The notes: generated by a model from the sequence alone, not told the origin. A stretch of 64,000 bases of DNA from Monodelphis domestica (GCF_027887165.1 NC_077235.1:54378882-54442881), one strand, 5' to 3'. Counted from the stretch's first letter, positions 11,564-22,350 are shown. Translations and numbers: made by a program.

Positions 11564-12451
11564 ATGGTACTGATTCCAAAACCAGGCAGGTCAAAAACAG
11601 AGAAAGAAAATTATAGACCAATCTCCCTAATGAATATAGATGCAAAAATCTTAAATAGGATACTAGCAAAAAGACTCCAGCAAGTGATCAGAAGGGTCAT
11701 CCACCATGATCAAGTAGGATTTATACCAGGGATGCAGGGCTGGTTCAATATTAGGAAAACCATCCACATAACTGACCATATCAACAAGCAAACCAACAAA
11801 AATCACATGATTATTTCAATAGACACAGAAAAAGCCTTTGATAAAATACAATATCCATTCCTATTAAAAACACTAGAAAGCATAGTAATAGAAGGGTCAT
11901 TTCTAAAAATAATAAACAGTATATATCTAAAACCATCAGCTAATATCATCTGCAATGGGGATAAAATAGACGCATTCCCAATATGATCAGGAGTGAAACA
12001 AGGATGCCCATTATCACCTCTACTATTTGACATTGTACTAGAAACACTAGCAGTAGCAATTAGAGACTATAAAGAAATTGAAGGCATCAAAATAGGCAAG
12101 GAGGAGACCAATTTATCACTCTTTGCAGATGACATGATGGTCTACTTAAAGAATCCTAGAAATTCAACCAAAAAGCTAATCAAAATAATCAACAACTTTA
12201 GCAAAGTTGCAGGATACAAAATAAACTTGCATAAGTCATCAGCATTTCTATATATCTACAACACAGCTCAGAAGCAAAAACTAGAAAGAGAAATCCCATT
12301 CAAAATCACCTTAGACAAAATAAAATACCTAGGAATCTATCTCCCAAGACAAACACAGGAACTATATGAACACAACTACAAAACACTCTCCACACAACTA
12401 AAACTAGACTTGAGCAATTGGAAAAACATTAACTGCTCATGGGTAGGATGA
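11564..12451 (+). pseudogene. L1 ORF2 reverse transcriptase, broken by a stop
   Basis: This is the same RT block order as at 150-953: [33 protein letters not shown], then an in-frame TGA near 11985. RT resumes with [11 protein letters not shown] and an intact catalytic SLFADDMMVYL. The stop lies where the other copy reads 'ataaggtcagg' and this one 'atatgatcagg'. The rest of ORF2 continues in several frames to about 13832. It belongs to the nested L1 and is not a cellular gene. Confidence 0.9.
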
Positions 12452-12836
12452 GCCAATATAATAAAAATGAACATCCTAACCAAACTTATTTATCTATTTA
12501 GTGCCATACCCATTGAACTTCCAAAAATTTCTTTACTGATTTAGAAAAAAACTATAACAAAGTTCATTTGGAAGAACAAAGGATCAAGGATATCCATGGA
12601 TATAATGAAAAAAAAATACAAAGGAAGGTAGGCTTGCAGTCCCAGATCTCAAACTATATTACAAAGCAGCAGTCATCAAAACAATTTGGTACTGGCTAAG
12701 AGACAGAAAGGAGGATCAGTGGAATAGACTTGGGGCAAGTGACCTCAGCAAGACAGTATATGATAAACCCAAAGATCCCAGCTTTTGGGACAAACATCCA
12801 CTATTTGATAAAAACTGCTGGGAAAATTGGAGGACA

Positions 12837-13499
12837 GTGTGGGAGAGACTAGGAATTGATCAACACCTCACACCCTACACCAAGATAAATTCAAAATTGG
12901 TGAATGACTTGAACATAAAGAAGGAAACTATAAGTAAATTAGGCAAACGCAGAATAGTATACATGTCAGACCTTTGGGAAGGGAAAGACTTTAAAACCAA
13001 GCAAGGCATAGAAAGAGTCACAAAATGTAAAATAAATAATTTGGAATACATCAAATTAAAAAGCTTTTGTACAAACAAAACCAATATAACTAAAATCAGA
13101 AGGGAAGCAACAAATTGGGAAACAATCTTCATAAAAACCTCTGACAAAGGTTTAATTACTCAAATTTACAAAGAGCTAAATCAATTGTACAAAAAATCAA
13201 GCCATTCTCCAATTGATAAATGGGCAAGGGACATGAATAGGCAGTTTTCAGATAAAGAAATCAAAAGTATTAATAAGCACATGAAAAAGTATTCTAAATT
13301 TCTTATAATCAGAGAGATGCAAATCAAAACAACTCTGAGGTATCACCTCACACCTTGCAGATTGGCTAACATGACAGCAGAGGAAAGTAGTGAATGCTGG
13401 AGGGGATGTGGCAAAGTAGGGACACTAATTCATTGCTGGTGGAGTTGTGAATTGTTCCAACCATTCTGGAGGGCAATTTTAAATATGCCCAAAGGGTGA
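12837..13499 (+). pseudogene. L1 ORF2 C-terminal region
   Basis: A 220-codon open piece encodes the L1 ORF2 C-terminal domain. Visible blocks are 'KINSKLVNDLNIKKETISKL', 'SDLWEGKDFKTKQ', 'SFCTNKTNITKIRREATNWE', '[13 protein letters not shown]' and the C-rich part 'ESSECWRGCGKVGTLIHCWW', which resembles the cysteine motif of L1 ORF2. The same region appears antisense at 38310-38954 and sense at 39811-40401 in other copies. Confidence 0.85.
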
Positions 13500-14179
13500 T
13501 AAAAGACTGTCTGCCCTTTGATCCATCCATAGCACTGCTGGGTTTGTACCCCAAAGCGATAATAAGGAAAAAGACTTGTACAAGAATATTCATAGCTGCT
13601 CTTTGTGGTGGCCAAAAAGTGGAAAAGGAGGGGATGCCCTCCAGTTGGGGAATGGCTGAACAAATTGTGGTATATGTTGGTGATGGAATACTATTTTGCT
13701 CAAAGGAATAATAAAGTGGAGGAATTCCATGGAGACTGGAACAGCCTCCAGGAAGTGATGCAGAACAAGAGGAGCAGAACCAGGAAAACATCGTACACAG
13801 AGACTGATACACTGTGGTACAATCAAACGTAATGGACTTCTCCATTAGTGGCACTGCAGTGATCCTGAACAATCTGCAGGGATCTGGGAGAAAAAACACT
13901 ATCCACAAGCAGAGGACAAACTGTGGGAGTAAAACCACTGAGGAAAACTAACTGCTTGACTATAGTGGTTGAGGGGACATGTCTGAGAAGAGACTCTAAA
14001 TGAACACTTTAATGCAAATACTAACAACATGGAAATGGGTTCGAATCAAGAACACATGTGATACCCAGTGGAATCACACGTCAGCTATGGGAGAGGTGGG
14101 GGGGGGGAGGAAAAGAAAATGATCTTTGTCTCTAATGAATAATGCTTGGAAATGATCAAATAAAATATTGTTAATTAAA

Positions 14180-14192
14180 AAATCATCAAGGA
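14180..14192 (+). repeat. Target-site duplication, right copy
   Basis: An exact repeat of 10300-10312 follows the A-rich end of the nested L1. The left boundary is ambiguous by the A run. Confidence 0.92.
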
Positions 14193-15270
14193 AAATGTCC
14201 TTGATATTCTAGACCCAGAGGACAAAATAGAAATTGAAAGAATTTACCAATCACCACCTGAAAGAGATCTTGAAAGGAAAAATCCCAGGAATATTATATC
14301 CAAATTTCAGAAACCTCAGATTAAGGAGAAAATTTTACAAGCAGCAAAAATGAAACAGTTCAGATATTGTGGAGCCATATTTAGGATATCACAAAAATGA
14401 GAAGTTTCTTCGATAAAGGATAGGAGGGCCTGGAATATGATATTCTGCAGGGCAAAGAAGGTAGAACTTCAACCAATAATCACTTATCCAAGTTAAACTG
14501 AACATAATACTTCTGGGGAGGGGAAATGGGTATTCATGAAATAGAGGACTTTCAAACACTAATTGATGAAAAGACCCAATATGAATGGACATTCTGACTC
14601 TGAAATACAAGACTCAAGAGAAGCATAAAAGGTAAATAGGAAAGAGAAATCAAAAGACATTCAACAAGGTTAAATTGTTTACATTCTTTCATGGGAACAT
14701 GATTCTTGTGACTCCTAAGGACTTATCATTAGAGCAGTTAGAAGGAATAGAATTAGAATAGGGTGAAGGCAAGACGTAAACAGAAGGCAAGAGTGTGAGT
14801 TGAATATGATGGGATAATTTCTAAAAAATATTAAGGGGTAAGAAAGATAATGAATTGAGAGAAGGGGGAAGGGAGAAGTAGAAAGAGATAAATTATTTCT
14901 CATTAAAGAGCCAGGAAAGAACTTTTACAGGGGAGAGAACAATGGAGGTGGGGAGTAGAGCACTTGAACCTTTGTCTCATCAGAATTGGCTCAATGAAAG
15001 AAGAACATACACAATTAATTGGGTATAAAAATATAAACTTACCCTACAGGAAAGGAGGAGGGGAAGGGAATAAGAGAAGGGGAAGACTGATAGAAGAAAG
15101 GGCAAATTGGTGGAGGTGGTAATCAGAAGCAACACACTTGAGAATTGACAAAATGAAATGAGAATGAGAAGGATAAATGGGAAGAAATAGGATGTAGGAT
15201 AATACAGAGTAATCATAATGGTGAAAAAAAATTTTAAGTCAAATAAAGGCCTCCATAAATGTGTATGAAT
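14193..15270 (+). mobile_element. Old L1 ORF1 C-terminal part and inter-ORF region
   Basis: Reading resumes from the left piece with 'NPRNIISKFQKPQIKEKILQ', typical of the L1 ORF1 C-terminal RNA-binding region. A purine-rich segment follows (14700-15200), which is paralleled in antisense at 45200-45800 and sense at 47900-48400. It contains stops and is not functional. Confidence 0.7.
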
Positions 15271-16118
15271 ACAAGTCATTCCACAATTGATAAATGATCA
15301 AAGGATATGAACTGGCAGTTCTCAGACAAAGTGATTAAAGATCTCTATAGTCACTGAAAAATGCTCTAAATCACTATTAATTAGAGAAATGCAAATTAAA
15401 ACAACTCTGATGTACCACCCTACAATGATCAGATTGGATATCATGTAAGAAACAGAAAATGTCAGAAGTTGGAGAAAATGTGGGAAAATTGGGGCACTAA
15501 TGCTCTGTTGGGGGAGTTGTAAACTTATTCATCTTTTTCTGGAAAGCTATTTGGACCTATGCTCAAAGGGCTATAAAAGGGTACATACCCTTTTAACACA
15601 GCAATACCATTACTATCCCAAAGAGATAAAAAAGGAAAAGGACCTATATTACAAAAATATTTATAGTAGATCTTTTTGTGGGGGTGGCAAAGAATTGGAA
15701 AATAAGGGGATACCCATCAACTGGGTAATGGCTGAGTTAAGCTGTGGTATATGACTTTAAAGGAATACTTACTATTGTGCTATAAGAAATTATGAATAAA
15801 TTTGGATTTTGGAAAAATCTGGAAGAACTTACACAGACTGGTACAGAATGAAGTAGAATCAGGAGAACGTTGTATATAATAATAGCAACGTTGCACCATG
15901 GGCAACTGTGAATGACTTAGCTTGATCCAAAACAGTCCCAAGGGACTCATGATAAAAATGGCATCTGCATCCAAAGAAAGAACTGATGGAGTCTGAATCC
16001 AGACTAAAGCATACTTTTTTCCATTTTCTTAATTTTTTCAGTTCGAATTTCCTTCTACAAAGAGATTACTATGCAAAAATATTTTCCATGATCGCTGGTA
16101 TAGAATCTACATTGGGGG
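15271..16118 (+). mobile_element. Old L1 ORF2 end and 3' UTR
   Basis: After a deletion of most of ORF2, the C-terminal codons ('cattccacaattgataaatg', 'agttggagaaaatgtgggaa', 'gggggagttgtaaactt') and an older-type 3' UTR ('aaagaactgatggagtctga') are present. The 3' UTR is cut by a SINE and resumes at 16323. Confidence 0.75.
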
Positions 16119-16322
16119 TGGGGCAGCCAGGTTGCTCAGTGGATTGAGAGCCAGGCCTAGACACAGTAGGTCCTGGGTTCAAATCCACCTTCAGACAGTT
16201 CCTAATTAATTGTGTGACCCTGGGCAAGTCACCACCCCCATTGTCTAATCCTTAAAGCTCTTCTGCCATGGGTCAGATACACAGTATTGATGCTAAAATA
16301 GAAAGTAAGGGTTTTAAAAAAA
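16119..16322 (+). mobile_element. tRNA-related SINE inside old L1 3' UTR
   Basis: All SINE landmarks are present, from 'ggggcagccaggttgctcag' to 'aaaatagaaagtaagggtttt'. Flanks 'aatctacat' and 'aatctatat' are a plausible decayed TSD. Confidence 0.87.
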
Positions 16323-16465
16323 TTAATCTATATCAGATTGCTTACTATCTCAGTGAGGGGGAAAGAAGGGAGAGAATCTGAGACTCAAACATTTTTAATG
16401 CAAATGTTAAAAAATGTTTTTTATATGTGATTGGGGAAAGTAAAGTATTATCAAATAAAAAGAAA
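16323..16465 (+). mobile_element. Old L1 3' terminus
   Basis: 'ctatatcagattgcttacta', 'tgagggggaaagaaggg' and a terminal 'caaataaaaagaaac' A-rich end complete the L1 3' UTR interrupted at 16118. Confidence 0.75.
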
Positions 16466-16481
16466 CAAAAAAGACATATAA

Positions 16482-16662
16482 GGGTAGCTATGTGGCTCAG
16501 GATTAAGAGCCAAGCCTAGAGAGGGGGAGATCCTGGGTTCAAATTTGGCCCTTCCTAGTTGCATGACCCTGAACAAATAAGAACCCCCACTGCCTAGCCC
16601 TTACCACTTTTCTGCCTTGGATCCAATGCACAGTATTGATTCTAAGACAGAAGAGAAGGGTT
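16482..16662 (+). mobile_element. tRNA-related SINE
   Basis: 'gggtagctatgtggctcagg', 'gccaagcctagagaggggga', 'tgcctagcccttaccactt' and 'gattctaagacagaag' define this copy. It has a short deletion after the B-box-like segment. Confidence 0.85.
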
Positions 16663-17690
16663 AACAAAACAGAGAATAGAATATTGGAATTATGGACTAT
16701 ATGGAAGGTAATATATAGGGGAAAACAGGTTGAAATTGGTCAGAGAACCAGAAATAATGTGGTTAAGGTGATTAGGTCTTGTCCTAAGATTTGATTGGTG
16801 GTTTAAGCTGACTTCATTGCAAGGAAATAAGCTTTCATAAGAGGACATAGTGACAGAGGAGCTGGTAAGTAATTAAGGCAAGGAAAGGCAATATGGTAAG
16901 TCAAGAGAGAAAATGAGAAGGTCAAAAGTGGGCAGAGGTTTTCAGGAAGGCTCTTTATATTGATTAGTTATGAAAGAAGGGGTCATTGGTTTGGGCAGCT
17001 GTTGCCCTGTGTCTCTAGGGAACTGATGTCACTTTACCCATGGTTCACCTTGGTCTTCCTGGCTTTACCCATGGTTCACTCTGTTTGGGGTGGGGGGAGG
17101 GAAGCAAACTCCAGTGTAAATTGGATGCTAATAATATTAAATACCCTGGGGCAACTTTAGGTCAAGTAAAACTCTTTTTGTGCCCTTAAGGAAGGTAGTG
17201 AGTGTGGAAAGAGAACTTTGTTTGGACTGTACTGGCTGTCCAGAGACCCCTCCTGCCTCTCAAGATCCACAGGAGGAGTTTTCTCCTAATTGTGAATGTA
17301 AGCAAAGTGAGTGTCTTCTAGGAAAAGTGGCCCCATTCTAATCAACTAGCTAGTTTTTTTCATGATCTCTTGATTACGGAGAGCTCCTTTGTAAGGGACA
17401 CTTTAGCCCACATCAGCTGGCACCCTTTTGACCTCAGTTTCCCCATCTGTAAAAGAGAGATGGGTTGGCCCAAGTCTCATTTGGGGTCTGTTCTGGCTCA
17501 AGGTCCAACACCCTCTAAAGAGGTGAGGGGGTGGGGAATGGTCCTCAGGGTGTCTACTGCAGTAGAGAACTTGAAACTTGCCAAAGTCTATGGCCCCTTC
17601 CCAGAAGCCAGGTAGAGCCCAGGTGTTTTTGTGTATTGGAAAGAAGAGCCTTCTGCCTGCCAGCAGAGCAGAGTGGTGGATCCCCATTTC
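16663..17690. other. Unassigned 5' flank of the Elongin A gene
   Basis: No gene or known repeat is recognised. A 17-bp word 'ctttacccatggttcac' occurs twice in tandem-like spacing (about 17032 and 17063). A MIR-like piece may lie around 17400-17470. Confidence 0.35.
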
Positions 17691-18556
17691 TTATTCACCC
17701 CCTCTTCTCTTCACTCCACATAGTCTCTTCCCTGACACTCCTTTAAACTTTCTCTTCCATCATCTTCCTCCCCTGGGTCTCCCTTGGCTACTTCCCTACC
17801 ACTTCCATCTCCCCCTCCCTCACCTTCCCTCCTTTCCTTCGTACCCTTCTTCTGTTCACTCTCCTGACTCTTCCCTAGCACTTAAAAGGGAGGTGGAGAA
17901 GGAGGGAAGGGGGACAGCTGGGGTGTGCCCCCTCCTTTCTCTTTGCCCTACCCCTTCCATTCCACCTCTCCCATCTCCACTCCTCCATCCTCTCCTTCTC
18001 CTCCGCCCATACGATTTGCACCCCGTCCCATCTTGAAGGCCCCCTTTACTCCCCTGGCCCTCTCCTTCCTCCCTTCTTTGGCGCCTCGCCGCCATCTTTT
18101 TCCTCCCCCTGCAGGCATTTATTCCTCCGCTTTGTTTGCCCTTCTTTTCATCTGCGCACCTGCCTTTTCCATTCGCCCTTAATCTTCTAACCCCATCTTG
18201 CTCCTTGCCGGTTTTTTTCTCTATTCCTGTGGTTTTGCCCTCTCGCGGGCCTGTCCTCTTCCCCCCTCCTCCCCTCCTCGCTGATGTCTCCTTCTTCCTT
18301 CCAGGGTTCCCTCCTGCCCCTTAGGTTCCCTTCCGCGAATATCCCTTACTTTCTCTATATCACCTTTCTTCTCCGATTTGTCGACTGCGCCGGCAGACGC
18401 CAACGCCTTTCCTCCGCTCTCTCTGCAGCTGTCACCTCCCCAGCACGTGATGCCCCTTGATTACCCATGTCCCAACTGTCCTTCCTCTTCGGTCGCCCCC
18501 TCTGTCTTAGAGACCGTGTGCACTCTAGTTCCGGTTCAGCATAGGCTGGGGACAAT
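17691..18556 (+). promoter_or_regulatory. Candidate promoter / 5' UTR of the Elongin A-like gene
   Basis: This segment is strongly pyrimidine-rich on the plus strand and becomes richer in CpG from about 18050, unlike its AT-rich surroundings. Visible motifs are a YY1-type 'gccgccatctt' (18088-18098), an E-box CACGTG (18444-18449), an ETS-like TTCCGG (18529-18534), and a second YY1-like 'aatatggcgg' over the start codon (18555-18564). No TATA box is obvious. Promoter function is inferred from motif clustering and position; the start of transcription is unknown. Confidence 0.5.
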
Positions 18557-21151
18557 ATGGCGGAGGTCCGGAACAGTTCCTTGCTGGAGGTAGTGGGGCA
18601 CCTGATGGCCCGGCTCCCGCGAACTTCTGCACCCCGAAAGTTGCTGAGACGTTTGAAGAAGCTGTCAGGGTTACCTCTCACACTGGAGATTCTCACATGG
18701 ACTGGGCTAGGGAAAACCGTGAGTGCCTTACAAAAATATGAACGAGTTGCAATTTTCGCCAGAGGCCTACTAGACCGTTGGAAGAAACTTGGCCCTGTGA
18801 TTGAACCTGAGGCTAATAAGCCCACTAACCATCACTCCAGAAAACGGACCCATGATGGGTTACTTAAGCAAAGGAAGGTAGAGGGGGATGGTCGGAAACG
18901 CAGGAAGACCTCCCGTGACCCGTCACTAAGCAGGTTGGAGGGCCAGAGAAATAAGTACCCCAAACTCGATAAAAATGTCAAAGTGTCACTCCAGAAGGAG
19001 ACACAAGAGCGGGCAAAGGGTGGAGGAGAGGATTTAAAAGAAGGAAGGGGGAAAGAGAGATGCAAGAAGAAAGAGGTCACGGGAAAAGAGGAGACGCAGG
19101 AGACGCAGAAGCCGCCGGAGGCAAGGGAGAAAGGGGTGGCAAGAGCAAAAGGAGAATCAAGAGAAGGGGCGAAAGGAGGGAAAGTGGGGACACCAAGAAA
19201 GGGGGAGACAAGAGAAGTGAGGACAGGAGGAAAGGGAATGATGGGAGAAAAAGGGACAAGAGGAAAGGTGGAAACCAAAAAAGTGGTGACAAAGGAGGAT
19301 AGAAAAATGGACAAAAAAGAGGGGAAGATAAGAAATGGCAAGAGATCTGGGAACCATTTTTCACTGTTGCCTTCTACAGATTGTGAATTTTCAGACAAGT
19401 GTCATGTTCTGTTGTCCCAGACTTTTGCCAACCCTCAACAGGTATTCATGGACTATGACAACCCCCAAGAAAACAAGGCAGATGAGCACAACCAGGTCAT
19501 TAAAGACCAAGAGAGAGACAATCCAAAGAGGTATCTTGTGAAACCTGAGATGAAAATGGCTGCCCAGCCTCATCATCAGAGTAAAGGTCACAAGTCTTCT
19601 CCTGGCAAGGTGAATGACAAGGAGAAAGGGAGGAGCTTTGAACTGAGCCTAAAAAAGCTCCCTGAGGGCTCAGGCCCATCCTCTAGAATCAGCCCCAAAG
19701 AGAAACAGGCAGTGCCTCTTGCTGCCAAGAGAAAGAAAAAACCAGGGGACAGCAGTGACAAGAAGAAATCTGTGCCCCCCTCAGAGATGGCCATTAAGCC
19801 ACAAGCCATTAAGAACTCCAAAGTTAAGGGTGCCCTGAAAACCAAAGTGGAGAAGTCCATGCTAAGTGGAGACAGCTTGCATGGGGAGACCCAGAAGGGA
19901 GAATTCCCCCCAGAAGTAAAAGAAAAACACATTTCCAACAAGTTGGAAACACAGAAGAAAAGCAAAGCCTTCAAAGCCAACAAAGCGCCCTTCCCAATTC
20001 AAGAAGAGTCTGAGGAGGAGGATGGCTTTGAAAAGCACAAGATGTCTTTTGAATCATACCTTCTCTACGACCAGCCCAAGAAGAAAAAGGTTAAGACTCC
20101 TGCTTCTTTCAGCAAAAAGGAGGGCCACCCTAAGCTAAAAAGTGTCAAGCCTTACATTAAAACCCACAGCACAGTTCCAGAACCCCCCACGGAGAAGTCT
20201 AGACAGCCAAATAACTACCAGGCCGGAACGAGTTCAGCCAATGCCTCAAAAGACTCTGATGTGATTCAGGCATTATCAGCCCCTGCCTCCTGCTCAAGTT
20301 CCATTTGTGAGACTGTTTTTTCAGTGCCCACTGAACAAAATCCACTTTCTTCTGGTGAACTGACTCCTCCTGCCTTGCCCGAGAAAAGGCAGGTAGCCTC
20401 CACCCTACCAGAGAACCAAGATGCTCAATTACCTCCAACCAGAGTGAATTCTGAACCGAGATTATACTCAGGCCCCAGAAACAAGTGTCCTCCAAAAATG
20501 TGTTCTCTCTACGAACAATGCATTAAAGTCCTTGGGAAGAATCTAGACTTAATCTATGAAGTTGGACAAGTTCCTTATGATTTACTTAGACCCGTTCTGG
20601 AGAGATGTTCTCCTAAGGAGCTCTATAGAATCGAAGAGTACAATCCCACTTTCCTTGAGGACTCGGATAGCTTGTGGAAAATTCATTGCTCTCGAGACTT
20701 TAGGAACGAACAGCCAGAAGAATTTGAATCCTGGCGGGAGATGTACCTCCGGCTCCATGATGCTCAGGAACAGCGGCTGCGCCACTTGACTCAGTCAATC
20801 CAGTTAGCTCAAGCCCAAAGACCCAAAGTTCGTCAGGCCAAGATGATTTTCATTAGCCCAGTGTCCAAGTCTCCAAACGATGTTCTAGGACTACGGAGGT
20901 CCGGAGTGAGAGGAGCAATGGTTCTCCAAAATCCCAGTGTCAAGGCTATCCAGCATAAAGCTTCCGACTCTGCTAACGACTGTGCCCAAGCCAAGAATGC
21001 ATCCAATGGCCCAAGTATGATCGCCGGCCACTCAGCCCAGTTGATCAGCAGTGCAAACCCTGATAATTCTACAAAAGCAGCTGTGAAAAATGTTGGTTTG
21101 GTGGTGGCCAAGTCTTTCAAGACTTCCCAAAACAGATTTGCACAGCCATAA
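18557..21151 (+). CDS. ELOA2: Elongin A-like transcription elongation factor, intronless (probable retrogene)
   Basis: An intact 864-codon frame. Residues about 8-80 form a TFIIS-N/LW-type domain (KLLRRLKKLSGLPLTLEIL, GLGKTVSAL, FARGLLDRWKKL). Residues about 90-270 are basic, with a long K/G/E/R-rich insert. MSFESYL at 496-502 is followed by the basic KKKKVKT stretch. Residues about 644-765 are the conserved Elongin A block with the elongin B/C-binding region VPYDLLRPVLERCSPKEL (672-689), RIEEYNP and ESWREMYLRL. Elongin A is known to stimulate RNA polymerase II elongation and, with elongins B/C and CUL5, to act in ubiquitination of stalled polymerase; it is nuclear. The start has a good Kozak context (A at -3, G at +4). 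The parental ELOA gene has many exons in mammals, so one uninterrupted frame points to a retrocopy, as for human ELOA2. Orthology to ELOA2 is inferred. No poly(A) tract or TSD remains, so it is old, yet the frame is open, which suggests selection. Confidence 0.9.
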   Translation: MAEVRNSSLLEVVGHLMARLPRTSAPRKLLRRLKKLSGLPLTLEILTWTGLGKTVSALQKYERVAIFARGLLDRWKKLGPVIEPEANKPTNHHSRKRTHDGLLKQRKVEGDGRKRRKTSRDPSLSRLEGQRNKYPKLDKNVKVSLQKETQERAKGGGEDLKEGRGKERCKKKEVTGKEETQETQKPPEAREKGVARAKGESREGAKGGKVGTPRKGETREVRTGGKGMMGEKGTRGKVETKKVVTKEDRKMDKKEGKIRNGKRSGNHFSLLPSTDCEFSDKCHVLLSQTFANPQQVFMDYDNPQENKADEHNQVIKDQERDNPKRYLVKPEMKMAAQPHHQSKGHKSSPGKVNDKEKGRSFELSLKKLPEGSGPSSRISPKEKQAVPLAAKRKKKPGDSSDKKKSVPPSEMAIKPQAIKNSKVKGALKTKVEKSMLSGDSLHGETQKGEFPPEVKEKHISNKLETQKKSKAFKANKAPFPIQEESEEEDGFEKHKMSFESYLLYDQPKKKKVKTPASFSKKEGHPKLKSVKPYIKTHSTVPEPPTEKSRQPNNYQAGTSSANASKDSDVIQALSAPASCSSSICETVFSVPTEQNPLSSGELTPPALPEKRQVASTLPENQDAQLPPTRVNSEPRLYSGPRNKCPPKMCSLYEQCIKVLGKNLDLIYEVGQVPYDLLRPVLERCSPKELYRIEEYNPTFLEDSDSLWKIHCSRDFRNEQPEEFESWREMYLRLHDAQEQRLRHLTQSIQLAQAQRPKVRQAKMIFISPVSKSPNDVLGLRRSGVRGAMVLQNPSVKAIQHKASDSANDCAQAKNASNGPSMIAGHSAQLISSANPDNSTKAAVKNVGLVVAKSFKTSQNRFAQP

Positions 21152-22204
21152 GTTTTTCAGGAAGGGGTTAGGGAAAGAGGGGGAGGGTTTGGGGGGGGGT
21201 AGTTTTGAAGGCTAGGACAGAGAAACTCACACAAAAGAAGAAAGACATGGACCTTTGCTCTGGAAAGCCCGTTGCTTTCCTGTGTCTCCAAAACCTGCCC
21301 AGGGAGAAGAATTAACAGCACCATTTTCCAGGTTTTTTTTTCCACTGTCTACTCAAGGCGCCTCCCTTTCTCCTTGGGAAACACTTCAGACTTCTGAGGA
21401 CAGATGTGAATCTTCCTGCGTTTCCAGGGATTTTAAGGTCAATTTAAACTTTTTCCTTTAACTTGTTTTTCCTTAAATATTTAAATAGATCTGTGAATTG
21501 ACTAACATCTGTATTCTCCCTAGGATACAAATTACAAGGCATCTGGGCCCACCTAGTCTCTGCCTATGGGTATAAGTTCAGGTCCTCACCTAAGTTTTCA
21601 CCCAGGGGCCCCCTAAAGGGTTGGAGATCTTCTCACCAGGTACCTACTTTGGTTAAAGGATTTCTTTAATGACATCTCTTAAACCACCAATGAATGTTTC
21701 CTAATTCTTGGCTCTAAATGTGTTATGGGCCTGTTTGTGGCCACAGTGGGCCTCCTCAGCAGAGCTTGACAGGTAAGCATGATGTCATGTGGAAGCAGGA
21801 ACATTTGAAGGCCTTTTACCATTCATAGGGAATCCCTCCATTCCCTGAACTCAGTGTTGGTTTTCCTCCATGACAGTAGCAGCCAGCTTTGGCGAGCTTT
21901 TTTCCCCTGGTTTATACTGCACTTGTTAGGAATGATCAGAGGGTTGGCATACCAGGTTATCTCTGTTGCTGGATCTTTGGAGGAATTTGGGCTCATGTTA
22001 ATATGGGGGGAAAGTAGAAACTCAGAAAATTGAACAGGGCAGTTCTGCACTGGGTAGTGAGACAAGTACTGTTAGAATTCAATGTAAACAGCCTTCAGGA
22101 TCTTTCCTAAAACATAGATCACAAAATACTTCTTAAAGATTTCCCACACTTGGTCCCTGCATTAAGAATGGAGAGGAAGACAAACTTGGGACTACAATGA
22201 CTGT
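21152..22204. other. 3' flank of the Elongin A-like gene
   Basis: Starts with a G-rich stretch (about 21168-21201). No AATAAA or retrocopy poly(A) tract is evident just after the stop, so the 3' UTR end cannot be set. No repeats are recognised. Confidence 0.4.
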
Positions 22205-22350
22205 TTTTGAATTTTTGGAACCCTTAACTTCCATCTTACAATCAAATGCAGAGTGGTGAGAGCTGGGCAATGGGGGTTAAGTGACTTGCCCAGGGTCGCT
22301 AGATTTGAACCCAGGACTTCCCATCTCTAGGTCTGGCTCTCATATTTTTT
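22205..22350 (-). mobile_element. tRNA-related SINE, antisense, partial
   Basis: 'cccttaacttccatcttaca', 'gggttaagtgacttgcccagg' and 'ttgaacccaggacttcccat' are the SINE in reverse. A central part is deleted. Confidence 0.8.

Larger units (their letters stand above)
10313..14179 (+). mobile_element. Young 5'-truncated L1 nested in an older L1
   Basis: This 3.87-kb copy begins within the endonuclease half of ORF2 (reading NMYAPNNIAPKFLMEKL) and runs through RT and C-terminal regions. It ends with a 3' UTR, a G-rich run near 14099-14107, AATAAA-type signals and an A-rich end. Exact 13-bp TSDs flank it. The 5' UTR, ORF1 and start of ORF2 are missing, as expected from incomplete reverse transcription. 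ORF2 is disrupted, for example by TGA near 11985. Confidence 0.95.

Noticed and set aside
18557..18557. KATNAL2 exons flanking the Elongin A-like gene
   Set aside because: I looked for AAA-ATPase-like exon coding (GPPGTGKT-type) in frames of the window and found none, so synteny with human ELOA2 is not claimed.
18355..18825. 156-codon minus-strand ORF over the Elongin A start
   Set aside because: Antisense shadow of the real gene; no known domain.
18832..19398. 188-codon minus-strand ORF
   Set aside because: Complement of the purine-rich Elongin A segment; composition artefact.
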